NCBI RefSeq assembly: GCF_001485215.1 | Contig: NZ_BBWW01000001.1 | Coordinates: forward strand, 4,030,001 to 4,094,000 | Reading direction: 5' to 3' | Source of the DNA: Leptolyngbya sp. NIES-2104 | GTDB taxonomy: Bacteria > Cyanobacteriota > Cyanobacteriia > Leptolyngbyales > Leptolyngbyaceae | DNA length: 64,000 nt | Shown: positions 8,403 through 21,770 of the stretch, in pieces | Layout: each line of letters starts with the position of its first letter | Numbering within the stretch: the first letter of the stretch is position 1 | Notes under the pieces: model-generated | Seen by the model: only the letters and a program-made list of their open reading frames with translations | Told to the model about the DNA's origin: nothing | The model's database searches: none | Position numbers and translations under genes: made by a program

Positions 8403-9665
8403 TTAACGAGAGAATACATTGGGCATTTGCACAAGATGTACAGGAATTGAACGCTCAGAGATTGTGCAATCGCCCAATTTAGAATCATTCCCTGGATGCG
8501 AATTGACAAGGGAGCGCAACAGTAACGCTAATCGAATCTGAATCGCATCGTCAAATAGACGGGGATTTAGTCCAGTCAACGATGTAATTTTATCAAGGCG
8601 ATAACTTAAAGTATTCCTGTGGATAGATAGACGGCTTGCTGTAGAAGAGGGATAGCAATTTTCAGCAAAGAAAACTTGCAGAGTGTCGATCAATTCCGGC
8701 TCTTGATCTAATGGACTTAATAAATGCTTTGCCAGATCAATTTTTGTGCTTTCGTCTGAAATGCCTACGAACGCAGCGACTCCTAAATCGTCTAAGCAAT
8801 ACACTTGATTGTCACCCGAAAAGTGATGACCGAGCGACAATGCCGCTCTCGCATCTTGATACGATCGCGCTAATCCCTGAATCCCCGGATGATACCGACC
8901 GATTCCAACACTTAGATCCGTTTGAGTTTGCGATCGCAGTTGATTCAACAATGCGGTACTCGCTCGTTTCAATGCGGCTAAGTTCGCCCAAGATGGATTT
9001 CCTGCTGGATCTTTGCGATCTGCCCAAGCTTCTAAATCTTGAGTGCTACTTGCTTTGAGTACTGCAATTTCACTACCGCCAATGTAAGCGCAGATTGTAT
9101 CATTCGGTAAATGAAAGAATTTCACAATGCTTCCAATGATCACCTGAATGCTTCTCTGAGTTTGAGCATCGAGCATTTCAAAAGGTTTAGTCGGGCAAGA
9201 CAACAAATAATGAGCCGCATCAATCAAAATCACCGCACGCGGACGAGTGAAATCTAAGCCGAGAATTTGAGCTTCTCTGAGCACTTCAGACTCATCACGA
9301 TTTGGAGAACGCAACAGATCATGAATGAACTTATTTTTGAGTTCAGGCTGTACAGGTTGCTGTGCGATCGACAATGCCTGATTCACGATCAGTTCCACTA
9401 AAACCTGAGCCAACCGCAACGAGATTTCATCCGATTCCAACTGACTCAGAATCACTTCTCCCCGCTGCTGTCCCACTTGAAACGGAAGCCTCAGATTCGA
9501 GGGCGCATCAAAACATCGATCGATCGCTTGAACCTCAGTACTCGCAACAATCATTTCGCGATCGTCCACGACAAACACTTGTGCATTAAGCACTTCTTGA
9601 ATGCGTTGAACTATCCCTCTAGCCACTCGCTTAAATCGAGTCAGCGCTGTTCCTTCTCGTATCAC
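8403..9665 (-). CDS. PucR/CdaR-type transcriptional regulator
   Basis: A 420-aa regulator. The N-terminal part (VQRIQEVLNAQVFVVDDREMIVAS) resembles the sugar-diacid-recognition domain of CdaR. The middle is a GGDEF-like-fold sensory region, and the C-terminus carries the PucR-type helix-turn-helix (ASRLSIHRNTLSYRLDKI, then LTGLNP). The final roughly 35 residues are a non-conserved extension. Its start overlaps the stop of the half-GT9 gene by 4 bp (9662-9665), which ties a ligand-sensing regulator to a glycosyltransferase cluster. The likely effector is a sugar acid or related metabolite, by family analogy only. It lies 83 bp upstream of the next glycosyltransferase. Confidence 0.82.
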   Translation of the reverse strand: MIREGTALTRFKRVARGIVQRIQEVLNAQVFVVDDREMIVASTEVQAIDRCFDAPSNLRLPFQVGQQRGEVILSQLESDEISLRLAQVLVELIVNQALSIAQQPVQPELKNKFIHDLLRSPNRDESEVLREAQILGLDFTRPRAVILIDAAHYLLSCPTKPFEMLDAQTQRSIQVIIGSIVKFFHLPNDTICAYIGGSEIAVLKASSTQDLEAWADRKDPAGNPSWANLAALKRASTALLNQLRSQTQTDLSVGIGRYHPGIQGLARSYQDARAALSLGHHFSGDNQVYCLDDLGVAAFVGISDESTKIDLAKHLLSPLDQEPELIDTLQVFFAENCYPSSTASRLSIHRNTLSYRLDKITSLTGLNPRLFDDAIQIRLALLLRSLVNSHPGNDSKLGDCTISERSIPVHLVQMPNVFSR

Positions 9666-10096
9666 GCCGCCTCCTGAACTCGATTGAGCACTTCCTCAAC
9701 ACTCGCTCCACACTCCGACAACACTCCGCCCCCGAACTCGCAAGACACCCCAAGCCGCACCGGAATTTCTGCAAGATAGCAAGCATACGCAAACGGATAC
9801 GGCGATCGATTCTCATCCGGTAACACGATCGCACTAGCAAACTGTTCCGCTTTGAGAAGCTCGATCAAATTCAACAATCGCTCTGGAACATCAGACAACC
9901 CTGTTTGCGCGATCGCGCAATGCACCAAAACTTGATTGATATCCTTGAGCGATAAAGCAACCTGACTCAACGACGCTGTACACAACAAATCAATCTGAGC
10001 CATTGGAAAACGCGATCGCACTTGTTTAATTCCCGATCGCAAATTCTCAGCATTGTTCCCCGGTTGAATCACTAAAATCTTTTGGTCATGCCACAT
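9662..10096 (-). CDS. Half-length GT9 (heptosyltransferase N-domain-like) protein
   Basis: About 144 aa from ATG 10096. It reads like only the N-terminal Rossmann domain of glycosyltransferase family 9: KILVIQPGNNAENLRSGIK, then FPMAQIDLLCTAS, and it stops after IPVRLGVSCEFGGGVLS, where a full GT9 would enter its nucleotide-sugar domain. It lacks the C-terminal donor-binding domain present in its upstream neighbour. The start overlaps the end of the full-length GT9 by 11 bp and its stop overlaps the regulator start by 4 bp, so it is embedded in a translationally coupled set and unlikely to be mere debris. It may be an acceptor-binding partner of the full GT9, or a truncated paralogue. Confidence 0.7.
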   Translation of the reverse strand: MWHDQKILVIQPGNNAENLRSGIKQVRSRFPMAQIDLLCTASLSQVALSLKDINQVLVHCAIAQTGLSDVPERLLNLIELLKAEQFASAIVLPDENRSPYPFAYACYLAEIPVRLGVSCEFGGGVLSECGASVEEVLNRVQEAA

Positions 10097-11087
10097 AAAG
10101 CGACTCCTGCTGCAACACGAATTCAACTTGTTCTACAACATCACTCACCGATGCAGGCGGAACAATCGATCGGTGTCGCTGTTTGTCCAAAGGCGACCAT
10201 CGCTGCGGGTCAGAACCACTAAAAATCACAACGCTCGGAACTTTCAGCGCGGCTGCTAAATGCGAAATTCCCGTATCATTGCAAACGAGCAATTTACAGC
10301 CTTCCAACAATGCCGCTAAGGTTCCTAAGCTCGTTCGCCCTGCTAAATTGATGGTCGGAGCTTTGATCAGTCTAGCGATCGATTCAGTCAATCCCCGCTC
10401 TGCACAAGTTCCAGTCAAAACAATCTGCCATCCTCGCTGACTTAGATACTCTGCAATCTGAGCAAATCGATCGCTTGACCAACATCGAGACGGAACACTC
10501 GCGCCTGCATGGATACACGCATATCGCTGTAAGCCGTGGATTTGAGACAGCGTTTGAAATTCTTGTCGATCGGCATCCGCGATCGGAAATTCCATCTCCG
10601 AATCTGAAGCAGGAATCCCGACAAACTCCAACAGTCTGAGATACCGCAATATCTCATGTTCTGTCTCGACGAATGGCAAGAATGAAGCTGGATCAGGACA
10701 AGGCTGACTCGGTTGAAAAAAGCCGATCGTTCGAGCCGCTCCCAATTCCAATGTGAGCGGATTTGTTACGATACCGCTTCCGTGCATCTGAACCGCGAGA
10801 TCAAATTGGCGCGATCGCAGGTGTTCAAAAAATTCTGGCAGTGCTTCCAAGTTCGCGGGCTGCTCTGGTAAACCTGGATAACCCGGCAACGCTACAAATT
10901 CATCAATATATTGTTCAAATCGCGCCCCTAAGCTCTGTGAATTGGGCAGACCGATCAACGTAATCTTCGTTTGAGGAAAAGCCGTTCTCAAGGCGCGTAA
11001 AGCTGGAACAGCGCATAAGAAATCTCCCAAACCCGGTAACGCCCGGACGATCGCAATTTTTTCTAAGTTTGAAATCGCCCCACTCAC
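10086..11087 (-). CDS. Glycosyltransferase family 9 protein (heptosyltransferase-like)
   Basis: Full-length GT9 fold. KIAIVRALPGLGDFLCAVPAL opens the first Rossmann domain, RAFPQTKI-type and LAVQMHGSG segments follow, and the C-terminal donor domain has CIHAGASVPSRCWSSDRFA, VLTGTCAERGL and LVCNDTGISHLAAALKVPSVV, the last being the classic GT9/WaaF donor-site signature. The frame is open to a GTG at 11174, but the first 29 residues have no family match, so GTG 11087 is preferred; the start remains uncertain. It is the first gene of the minus-strand glycosylation cluster. Predicted to transfer a heptose or similar sugar to a lipid or glycan acceptor. Confidence 0.85.
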   Translation of the reverse strand: MSGAISNLEKIAIVRALPGLGDFLCAVPALRALRTAFPQTKITLIGLPNSQSLGARFEQYIDEFVALPGYPGLPEQPANLEALPEFFEHLRSRQFDLAVQMHGSGIVTNPLTLELGAARTIGFFQPSQPCPDPASFLPFVETEHEILRYLRLLEFVGIPASDSEMEFPIADADRQEFQTLSQIHGLQRYACIHAGASVPSRCWSSDRFAQIAEYLSQRGWQIVLTGTCAERGLTESIARLIKAPTINLAGRTSLGTLAALLEGCKLLVCNDTGISHLAAALKVPSVVIFSGSDPQRWSPLDKQRHRSIVPPASVSDVVEQVEFVLQQESLYVA

Positions 11088-11295
11088 GCTTTTTCTACTG
11101 TTGACATCAAGAAGCAGCGTAGAGCTTTCAATCAATGTCGTCGTCCACACAAAGACAGACGTAAAGAAAAGCACGATCGCACTTTCGGTAGATGTTCATA
11201 AAGAAGCGGGTCAGATTCCCGCTCATTCTAAAAGCGGTAAATTCTTTGGATCTCGCTAATGCGGCATCAATCAACGCTGCGATCGACTATCAAAT

Positions 11296-12534
11296 TTAAG
11301 TCAGCTCGATCGCGTCTTGTTCTGATGCACTTTCCCAAACGCTTAAAATCACAGCATTGGCAACATTACTAATAATGTTCATCACCGTTTTGAAGCCATC
11401 AGTTAAACGATCGACTCCTGCCACGATCGCAACGCCTTCCACAGGCAATCCTGAAGCAGTTAGCACCGTTGTCATCATGATAATTCCGGCACCTGGAACA
11501 CCTGGAGTACTAAAGGAAACCAGAAAAGTACTGAGTACGATCGCCAGTAACAGTGAAGGAGTTAACGGAATGCCATACATCTGAGCCACGAACACCGCAT
11601 TAAAGCCTTGCAAAATAGCTGATCCATCTCGTTTCAGCGCTGTTCCTAATGGAATTGCAAAGCTGGCAATATCTTCTCTGAGTCCATACACCTCCTGAAC
11701 ATCCTTGAGCACGATCGGAAGTGCCGCATTAGAACTCGCCGTTCCAAAGGCTAAGGATAAAGCTGGAATCAGGCTTTGAAGTAGTTTAATTGGTTTAGCT
11801 CTCAGTAGTGCAAGAACGAACACATAGAACAGAACCATGATCAATGATGAAACGAATAGCGAAAATACATAAGCAAATAGCTTGACAATTAACTGAAGTC
11901 CTTCAGTTGCAATCACTGAACTGACTAAAGCAAACACTCCGATCGGCGCAACATAAAGCACGATCGATAAAACTTTTTCACTAATCACATAGCAACTTTC
12001 AACAAAGCTGACAAAGCTGGCTGCCTTTTCACCGACTAACTGAATTGCTACTCCAATCAATGCAGACGAGAAAATTACCTGTAATAGATTGCCTGTGCTG
12101 AGTGCTTCGATCGGGTTCGTCGGAATCAAACTCACAAGCCAATCAATTAGCGATTGTTGTTCCGCGATCGTACTCACCTGAACACCGCTAGCACTTGACA
12201 CCCCAACTCCAGGCTGAACGACGACCGCCATGACCAAACCCAACGCAACCGCGATTCCACTCGTGACGCAGTAGCTCAAAATCAACTTCACGGCATACCG
12301 TCCGACCTGTGCCGCATTTTGAATTCGAGTTAACCCCAAAATCAGCGAAGAAAAGACGATCGGCACCACCACAAACTGAATCAGCCGCAAAAACGCCGTT
12401 CCAGCGGGAGTCAATAAATAGCGATCGAGCGGAACAATGACGGTCGGAAAGAAATCATGCAGCACTGATCCAAATCCAATTCCCACCGCCATTGCGACCA
12501 AAACCAGCGTTGATAAGTTCATACCTTGCATCAT
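11296..12534 (-). CDS. Dicarboxylate/amino-acid:cation symporter (DAACS/GltP family)
   Basis: A 412-aa inner-membrane transporter with about eight membrane helices plus two re-entrant loops. Family motifs are present: the serine-rich re-entrant loop AFGTASSNAALP, and TALKRDGSAILQGFNAVFVAQMYG in the seventh-helix region (the family consensus here is NMDGT, so this member has a variant KRDGS). The C-terminal binding segment is STPGVPGAGIIMMTTVL, followed by GVDRLTDGFKTVMNI. Na+ or H+-driven uptake of glutamate, aspartate or C4-dicarboxylates is expected. Several closely spaced ATGs (12534, 12531, 12522) make the exact start ambiguous. Single gene, no obvious partner. Confidence 0.92.
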   Translation of the reverse strand: MMQGMNLSTLVLVAMAVGIGFGSVLHDFFPTVIVPLDRYLLTPAGTAFLRLIQFVVVPIVFSSLILGLTRIQNAAQVGRYAVKLILSYCVTSGIAVALGLVMAVVVQPGVGVSSASGVQVSTIAEQQSLIDWLVSLIPTNPIEALSTGNLLQVIFSSALIGVAIQLVGEKAASFVSFVESCYVISEKVLSIVLYVAPIGVFALVSSVIATEGLQLIVKLFAYVFSLFVSSLIMVLFYVFVLALLRAKPIKLLQSLIPALSLAFGTASSNAALPIVLKDVQEVYGLREDIASFAIPLGTALKRDGSAILQGFNAVFVAQMYGIPLTPSLLLAIVLSTFLVSFSTPGVPGAGIIMMTTVLTASGLPVEGVAIVAGVDRLTDGFKTVMNIISNVANAVILSVWESASEQDAIELT

Positions 12535-12607
12535 TGAGCGTCACGCTTCAATGTAGCATCCTCGATCGCTGGAATCTGTTCAGTGTTTTACGGCAACACT
12601 CCGTTAT

Positions 12608-12892
12608 TTACCAGCCATCCGATTCTTCGCCGCGCCACACTTCTAAATCGAGTTCATCTAAATAGCTCAACGCTGCTTCAATATTGGCGCTACTGCCCTG
12701 GAGATTCAAATCAAACCATCCATCTCCATTCGCATTCGCGCCTAAAATCGCCGCCACAATATTCACCGTTAGATCATAGTGCGAAACCAGATGAGAAATG
12801 ACGGGTTCTTGGTGGTAATGCTTGGGAATGCGGAGTCGAATGCGCTGTTCAGTGGTACGCTCATCGGTCGGTGTCTCGGTTGGCGATCGCAT
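12608..12892 (-). CDS. NIL-domain protein
   Basis: About 94 aa. A short charged N-terminus is followed by one ferredoxin-like NIL domain (IRLRIPKHYHQEPVISHLVSH, then NIVAAILGANANGDGWFDLNLQG and the ISYLDELD-type helix). NIL domains are otherwise found at the C-terminus of MetN-type ABC ATPases, where they bind methionine; stand-alone copies are common in cyanobacteria and may be small-molecule sensors. The frame opens with a TTG at 12907, but ATG 12892 is preferred because a GGGAGA ribosome-binding site lies 7-8 nt in front of it. Monocistronic. Confidence 0.82.
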   Translation of the reverse strand: MRSPTETPTDERTTEQRIRLRIPKHYHQEPVISHLVSHYDLTVNIVAAILGANANGDGWFDLNLQGSSANIEAALSYLDELDLEVWRGEESDGW

Positions 12893-13104
12893 TTCTTTTT
12901 CTCCCAATATTCAATCTACAAAAAACCGATTGGATAACCGTAAATTGATTCTACCCGATCTGACCTCGATCGAGAAGAGTGGTGAAAATACGGATTTTAT
13001 TTGTTTTTTCTGCGAATAGATTAATCTGTGCTCGTAATGTCAAGCGCAGTTATTCTACTTTGATCTAAAGAAGGTAATAGAGATGAGAATGCGGTTTTAA
13101 AGGC

Positions 13105-13135
13105 TTGACAATTTCCTATCGCTGATATTTATACT
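13105..13135 (+). promoter_or_regulatory. Sigma-70-like promoter for the 343-aa gene
   Basis: A perfect -35 box TTGACA (13105-13110) and a -10 box TATACT (13130-13135) separated by 19 bp, with the start codon 28 bp downstream. The spacing is 2 bp longer than optimal, so it may be a moderate or regulated promoter. Confidence 0.5.
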
Positions 13136-13162
13136 GATCGATACTGAAATCGCACTGGCACA

Positions 13163-14194
13163 ATGATGGTTACTCGCTCTACTGTTGAATTTTCTGCACG
13201 ATCGCTATCTCGTAGTTGGGCGAGTCGTTATCTCCCGGATCTTTCTGCTTTGATGTCGGAACAAGCGGATTTGTCGATCGCACATTTATTAGAGTGTTCA
13301 TCAGATTTTGGGCGACGGAGAACCGTAGAGCAAGTTCAGCGACACTTACGAATCTGCTGCGAATTAGCTGGATTAGAAGTGAATCAGCTTTTTTCAGGCT
13401 CCTCGAACTTAGTCAATCTTGCCAAGGTGAGACAATTAGCAAAATCGGTCGAAGCAGTCTATGAAAAGGTTTTACAGTTCTATGAGCAACAATCGAATAT
13501 TAAACAGAACCTTGCAGATAGCTTAAATCCCGTCAGCGGTTGGGTGCCCGAAATCGAAGCGTTATCGATCGAGCTTCAACCCGTTCTCTATCAAATGCAG
13601 CAACAGCATTTAGCCGATGAAGATCCACGAGCGATCGGTTTTGTCACAACTCAGTTTCATTTCAGCACACAGATGATTTTGAAACGGTTGAATCCGATCG
13701 AAAAAGCACTCCTCGGCTCTTATTTTCAGCTTGCAGAAGAACAGGTTTGCACACCGTGGCAAGAAATCTGTGAACTCGCGAACCGCTCCGATCGAGCTTC
13801 ACGAGAAGTTTTACTTATTGAGCAACTGTTATCTGAAGGAAATGCGATCGCACAAGCAGTCTGTGAAAAAGCGCGTCAACAATTCCCACAGTTCAAAAGT
13901 CGGCGCGGGAGTTGGGACAATGTACAAATCACAACATCAATGAAGCGCGATTTGAATATGTTTCAGTGCTATCTCTGGCTCTGTGTGTTGCATCAAGATC
14001 TATCACCCATCACGGTTCGATTGTTACCACTTTGCTTAATGGTCTTTCCGAGCGTGAATATCTCTTGGGAGTTTATTGATCAAACGGTTCGATTATTAGT
14101 AGAAGAAGTGCGATCGCGTCTCACTCAAAATCAATGGTCAATTGTTCAACCTTATGCGGTGGGACTCATTGATACTTTTTCAGTTCAACAATAA
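13163..14194 (+). CDS. Hypothetical protein, 343 aa, helical
   Basis: Not recognised. Starts MMVTRSTVEF (two adjacent ATGs; either could be used) and runs 343 aa with no signal peptide or membrane segment. Mostly amphipathic helix by composition (rich in L, Q, E). A probable TTGACA/TATACT promoter sits directly upstream, and a hairpin shared with the convergent neighbour ends it. Codon use and HIP1 sites look native. No catalytic motif was seen. It could be a cyanobacteria-specific conserved protein; a function cannot be assigned. Confidence 0.75.
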   Translation: MMVTRSTVEFSARSLSRSWASRYLPDLSALMSEQADLSIAHLLECSSDFGRRRTVEQVQRHLRICCELAGLEVNQLFSGSSNLVNLAKVRQLAKSVEAVYEKVLQFYEQQSNIKQNLADSLNPVSGWVPEIEALSIELQPVLYQMQQQHLADEDPRAIGFVTTQFHFSTQMILKRLNPIEKALLGSYFQLAEEQVCTPWQEICELANRSDRASREVLLIEQLLSEGNAIAQAVCEKARQQFPQFKSRRGSWDNVQITTSMKRDLNMFQCYLWLCVLHQDLSPITVRLLPLCLMVFPSVNISWEFIDQTVRLLVEEVRSRLTQNQWSIVQPYAVGLIDTFSVQQ

Positions 14195-14196
14195 AA

Positions 14197-14223
14197 ATCG
14201 GGGCTATCACAGGTAGCCCCGAT
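14197..14223 (-). terminator. Rho-independent terminator between convergent genes
   Basis: Perfect 10-bp stem ATCGGGGCTA/TAGCCCCGAT with a 7-nt loop. On the minus strand it is followed by TTTTTAT, making it a good intrinsic terminator for the DUF4383 gene; on the plus strand the same hairpin ends the 343-aa gene but lacks a U-run. Confidence 0.82.
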
Positions 14224-14244
14224 AAATAAAATTTCAATTAGTTG

Positions 14245-14715
14245 TTACTCAGTGATCGAGTTATCGAGTCCGATCGCATTTTCTGGCGGTTGAACGGCGA
14301 TTTCCAACAGTCCAGGCGGATCAATAAAGCCAAAATAGAACGATACGATCGACATCAATCCATATAAGACTGCATTGCTACCAAACAGCGGCATGAATCC
14401 GAAAAAGGTGTTGGTTGGTTCTAAAGATCCTAGGAATGCCAATACTGCGAAGAACTGGAACAATCCGCGACCGTAGAAGCGACTACCGCCAAGACCGATC
14501 GAGCTAACTAAGCCTAAAATTCCAACAATCGCATAAACGGTGTTCAATACCGGAGTCGTCGGAAATAAACCGAAGACGTAGCCGAGCTTAATCGAAAGAC
14601 CGTTGTGAACCTCGATCGCATTAATTGGATTTTGCAGTTGAGGAATAAAGCCTAGAATTGACAGTGTTAAAAAGAAAATACCTGTAACAAAGGCGTAAAG
14701 TTGTCCGCGTTTCAT
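14245..14715 (-). CDS. DUF4383 family membrane protein
   Basis: About 156 aa from MKRGQLYAFVTG; the frame is open 30 codons further upstream, but this ATG has an AGGTAG ribosome-binding site and begins the first membrane helix. Four membrane helices are visible (residues about 5-25, 45-75, 83-103, 118-138), with the typical GRGLFQFFAVLAFLG middle. Function unknown; the family is frequent in cyanobacteria and actinobacteria and has been linked to stress only loosely. It faces the glutamate synthase operon divergently and is ended by a strong hairpin terminator. Confidence 0.82.
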   Translation of the reverse strand: MKRGQLYAFVTGIFFLTLSILGFIPQLQNPINAIEVHNGLSIKLGYVFGLFPTTPVLNTVYAIVGILGLVSSIGLGGSRFYGRGLFQFFAVLAFLGSLEPTNTFFGFMPLFGSNAVLYGLMSIVSFYFGFIDPPGLLEIAVQPPENAIGLDNSITE

Positions 14716-14967
14716 GACGTTTCTACCTACTAAACAATCACAAGATTTGTGAACTAAATATTGAATTTGATTAACAGTAAACACAGAAGATCGAACTTCC
14801 CTCACGATTAAGAAAGAGTCTTGAAAATTTTTTCAATCAGATCTGACGATTTCCTTAAGACCTTAGGGGTATTTCGCAAGTCTGTAAGAGAATTTCAAGA
14901 GAACTAGAGATATCTTCACCGAAGCTCTAGCTGATACTCTCTTTTGCCACTGAATAGGGTAATGATA

Positions 14968-19557
<4,590 letters not shown>

Positions 19558-19584
19558 TTCCCCCTCTCAAATCCTGCTCTTGCT

Positions 19585-19609
19585 CCCCTCTCCTAGCTTG
19601 GGAGAGGGG
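19585..19609. repeat. REP-like hairpin repeat between gltB and gltD
   Basis: Perfect 9-bp arms CCCCTCTCC and GGAGAGGGG around TAGCTTG, followed by GTTGGAGGTGAGGGCATC. This is a very common dispersed cyanobacterial intergenic repeat. It occupies the 106-bp gap between gltB and gltD and might act as an attenuator or RNA-stability element, but it has no U-run. Confidence 0.72.
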
Positions 19610-19663
19610 TTGGAGGTGAGGGCATCTCAATCCAAAGCAATTCACTCAATCACTATTAATCTC

Positions 19664-21142
19664 ATGGGAAAACCAACCGGATTCATCGAATTTCTCCGCG
19701 AACTACCATCTGAACTAACCCCGCTCGATCGCATTCACAACTGGGACGAATTCCACCTCCCGATGCCCGAAGAAAATCTCCGCACTCAGGGCGCTCGCTG
19801 TATGGATTGCGGCATCCCGTTCTGTCATACTGGAACTCTCATCAGCGGTATGGCAAGCGGTTGCCCGATTAACAATCTGATTCCTGAATGGAACGATTTG
19901 ATCTATCGCGGACTGTGGAAAGAAGCCCTCGATCGCTTACACAAAACCAACAATTTCCCCGAATTTACCGGGCGAGTCTGTCCCGCTCCCTGTGAAGGCT
20001 CTTGTGTTCTCGGAATGCACAATCCGCCTGTGACGATCAAAAACATTGAATACTCGATCGTGGATAAAGGCTGGCAAGAAGGCTGGATCACCCCAGAACC
20101 ACCAGAGAAACGAACTGGGAAAAGAGTCGCGATCGTGGGTTCAGGTCCTGCTGGACTCTGTGCAGCGGCTCAATTGAACAAAGCGGGACATTGGGTAACA
20201 GTCTACGAACGTGCCGATCGTCCCGGTGGATTGCTGATGTATGGCATTCCAAACATGAAGCTCGACAAAGAAAAAGTTGTGATGCGGCGCTTGAATGTTC
20301 TCGAAACTGAGGGTGTAAAGTTTGTTTGCAACACTGAGATTGGCAAAGATATCTCCGCTGAGGACTTATTGAAAAACCATGATGCGGTCGTGCTTTGTAC
20401 CGGAGCAACCAAGCCGCGTGATTTGTCGATCGAAGGTCGTCAACTCAAAGGCATCCACTTTGCAATGGATTTTCTCACTGCAAATACTCAATCAGTATTA
20501 GACCAAACAAATCCCGAACTTTCCGCTGAAGGAAAAGACATCGTGATTATTGGCGGTGGTGATACTGGAACTGACTGTGTTGGAACTTCAATTCGACATG
20601 GCTGTAATAGTGTTGTGCAATTGGAAATTCTGCCTCAACCGCCCGCAGAACGCGCTCCGAACAATCCTTGGCCCGAGTATCCCAAAGTCTACAAAATGGA
20701 CTACGGACAAGAAGAAGCTGCCGCCAAATTTGGTGCTGACCCACGAGCTTATCTACAAACAGCAACGAAATTTGAAGGGGACGAAAACGGGAATGTGAAA
20801 GCGATTCACACCGTCGAGGTTCATTGGGAACGCAACGAGCAGGGACAATTCATTCCGAAGCACGTTCCAGGCACAGAGAAAATCATTCCCGCACAATTGG
20901 TTCTGTTGGCAATGGGCTTTTTAGGTCCTGAGCAACCGTTACTCGACGCAATGGGACTCGATCGAGATGCCCGCAGCAACATCAAATCCGAATACGGCAA
21001 GTACACAACCAGCATTCCAGGTGTGTTTGCAGCGGGGGATTGCCGACGCGGACAAAGCTTAGTTGTCTGGGCATTCAATGAAGGTCGAGGCGCTGCGCGA
21101 GAATGCGATCGCTATCTCATGGGCGAAACCGATTTGCCTTAA
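19664..21142 (+). CDS. gltD: Glutamate synthase small subunit, NAD(P)H-dependent
   Basis: About 492 aa from [10 protein letters not shown]; the frame is open upstream through the repeat, but this ATG is where the family begins. It supplies electrons from NAD(P)H to GltB. The N-terminal 4Fe-4S region has [25 protein letters not shown] and [15 protein letters not shown] binds at [17 protein letters not shown] and NADPH at [16 protein letters not shown]. The final segment, [16 protein letters not shown], closes the FAD site. Co-transcribed with gltB across a 106-bp gap that holds a REP-like hairpin; ends near a hairpin shared with a convergent gene. Confidence 0.96.
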   Translation: MGKPTGFIEFLRELPSELTPLDRIHNWDEFHLPMPEENLRTQGARCMDCGIPFCHTGTLISGMASGCPINNLIPEWNDLIYRGLWKEALDRLHKTNNFPEFTGRVCPAPCEGSCVLGMHNPPVTIKNIEYSIVDKGWQEGWITPEPPEKRTGKRVAIVGSGPAGLCAAAQLNKAGHWVTVYERADRPGGLLMYGIPNMKLDKEKVVMRRLNVLETEGVKFVCNTEIGKDISAEDLLKNHDAVVLCTGATKPRDLSIEGRQLKGIHFAMDFLTANTQSVLDQTNPELSAEGKDIVIIGGGDTGTDCVGTSIRHGCNSVVQLEILPQPPAERAPNNPWPEYPKVYKMDYGQEEAAAKFGADPRAYLQTATKFEGDENGNVKAIHTVEVHWERNEQGQFIPKHVPGTEKIIPAQLVLLAMGFLGPEQPLLDAMGLDRDARSNIKSEYGKYTTSIPGVFAAGDCRRGQSLVVWAFNEGRGAARECDRYLMGETDLP

Positions 21143-21177
21143 ACAAAAAAGCCAGGAGCATATTCTGCTTCTGGCTT
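21143..21177 (-). terminator. Intrinsic terminator (minus strand)
   Basis: Stem AAGCCAGGAGCA/TGCTTCTGGCTT (one GU pair) with loop TATTC. Read on the minus strand it is followed by TTTTTTGTTT, so it terminates the small secreted-protein gene; it also closes gltD from the other side. Confidence 0.8.
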
Positions 21178-21212
21178 CACTGTGGGGTAGTCATCTTGAC
21201 TGCCCCAGATTT

Positions 21213-21629
21213 CTATTGAGGTGCGATCGACAAGGTGTAAGGCGCTCTTGTTCTTCCTCGATCTCCCACAAACACCGAATAAGTCCCTTTTGTCCAGCGT
21301 CCCGGAATTTCGACTTGCCCATTTGATAATCGATCGGCTTGAACACAAAAAGTTTGTCCACTGCCAGTAATCAACAGCGTCGGTTCTCCGCTGCCTTGTA
21401 GCGCAAACTTTAAGTTACTATCAGCGGTCACTTGCACCGTATGATTCGGGCGATCGGCAATAAAGCCTGCACAACTCGTATCTTTTTTCTCGCCGCCCGA
21501 TGTACCGTTTAGCGTAATCGGTTGGGTATTCGGTGCGATCGATACCACTTGACTTAATGCCATACTCGACATCGCGACCACTGCTGCGATCGCAGTCGGT
21601 AAAACTGACCAATGTAGAGAAGCCTGCAT
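21213..21629 (-). CDS. Small secreted protein, possibly PPC-like beta sandwich
   Basis: About 138 aa. A signal peptide (hydrophobic stretch TAIAAVVAMSSMALS) is followed by a mature domain of about 105 aa with two cysteines (DTSCAG and TFCVQ) that could form a disulfide. The end, GTYSVFVGDRGRTRAPYTLSI, resembles the last strands of bacterial pre-peptidase C-terminal (PPC) domains. ATG 21629 is preferred over GTG 21638 because AGGAG lies 8 nt upstream of it. Expected location: periplasm or outside. No enzymatic motif seen; function unknown. Confidence 0.72.
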   Translation of the reverse strand: MQASLHWSVLPTAIAAVVAMSSMALSQVVSIAPNTQPITLNGTSGGEKKDTSCAGFIADRPNHTVQVTADSNLKFALQGSGEPTLLITGSGQTFCVQADRLSNGQVEIPGRWTKGTYSVFVGDRGRTRAPYTLSIAPQ

Positions 21630-21770
21630 AATGTTCACTCCTGGGGACTCGTAGCTATCTTCAGTATGAACAGTAGCGATTGAACAATCCGTGAGATTGT
21701 TCCTGTTCTGTAAGTGGCACGGACGCGATCAGAGATTACAATCTTTCTCGTTGAGTTTGAGATCAAATCG

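Noticed and set aside
11213-11235. Hairpin AGCGGG...CCCGCT between the GT9 and symporter genes
   Set aside because: Only a 6-bp stem with no U-run; too weak to call a terminator.
14806-14967. Possible NtcA site upstream of gltB
   Set aside because: GTATTTCGCAAGTC shows the GTA half but lacks TAC at the right distance; no site is claimed.
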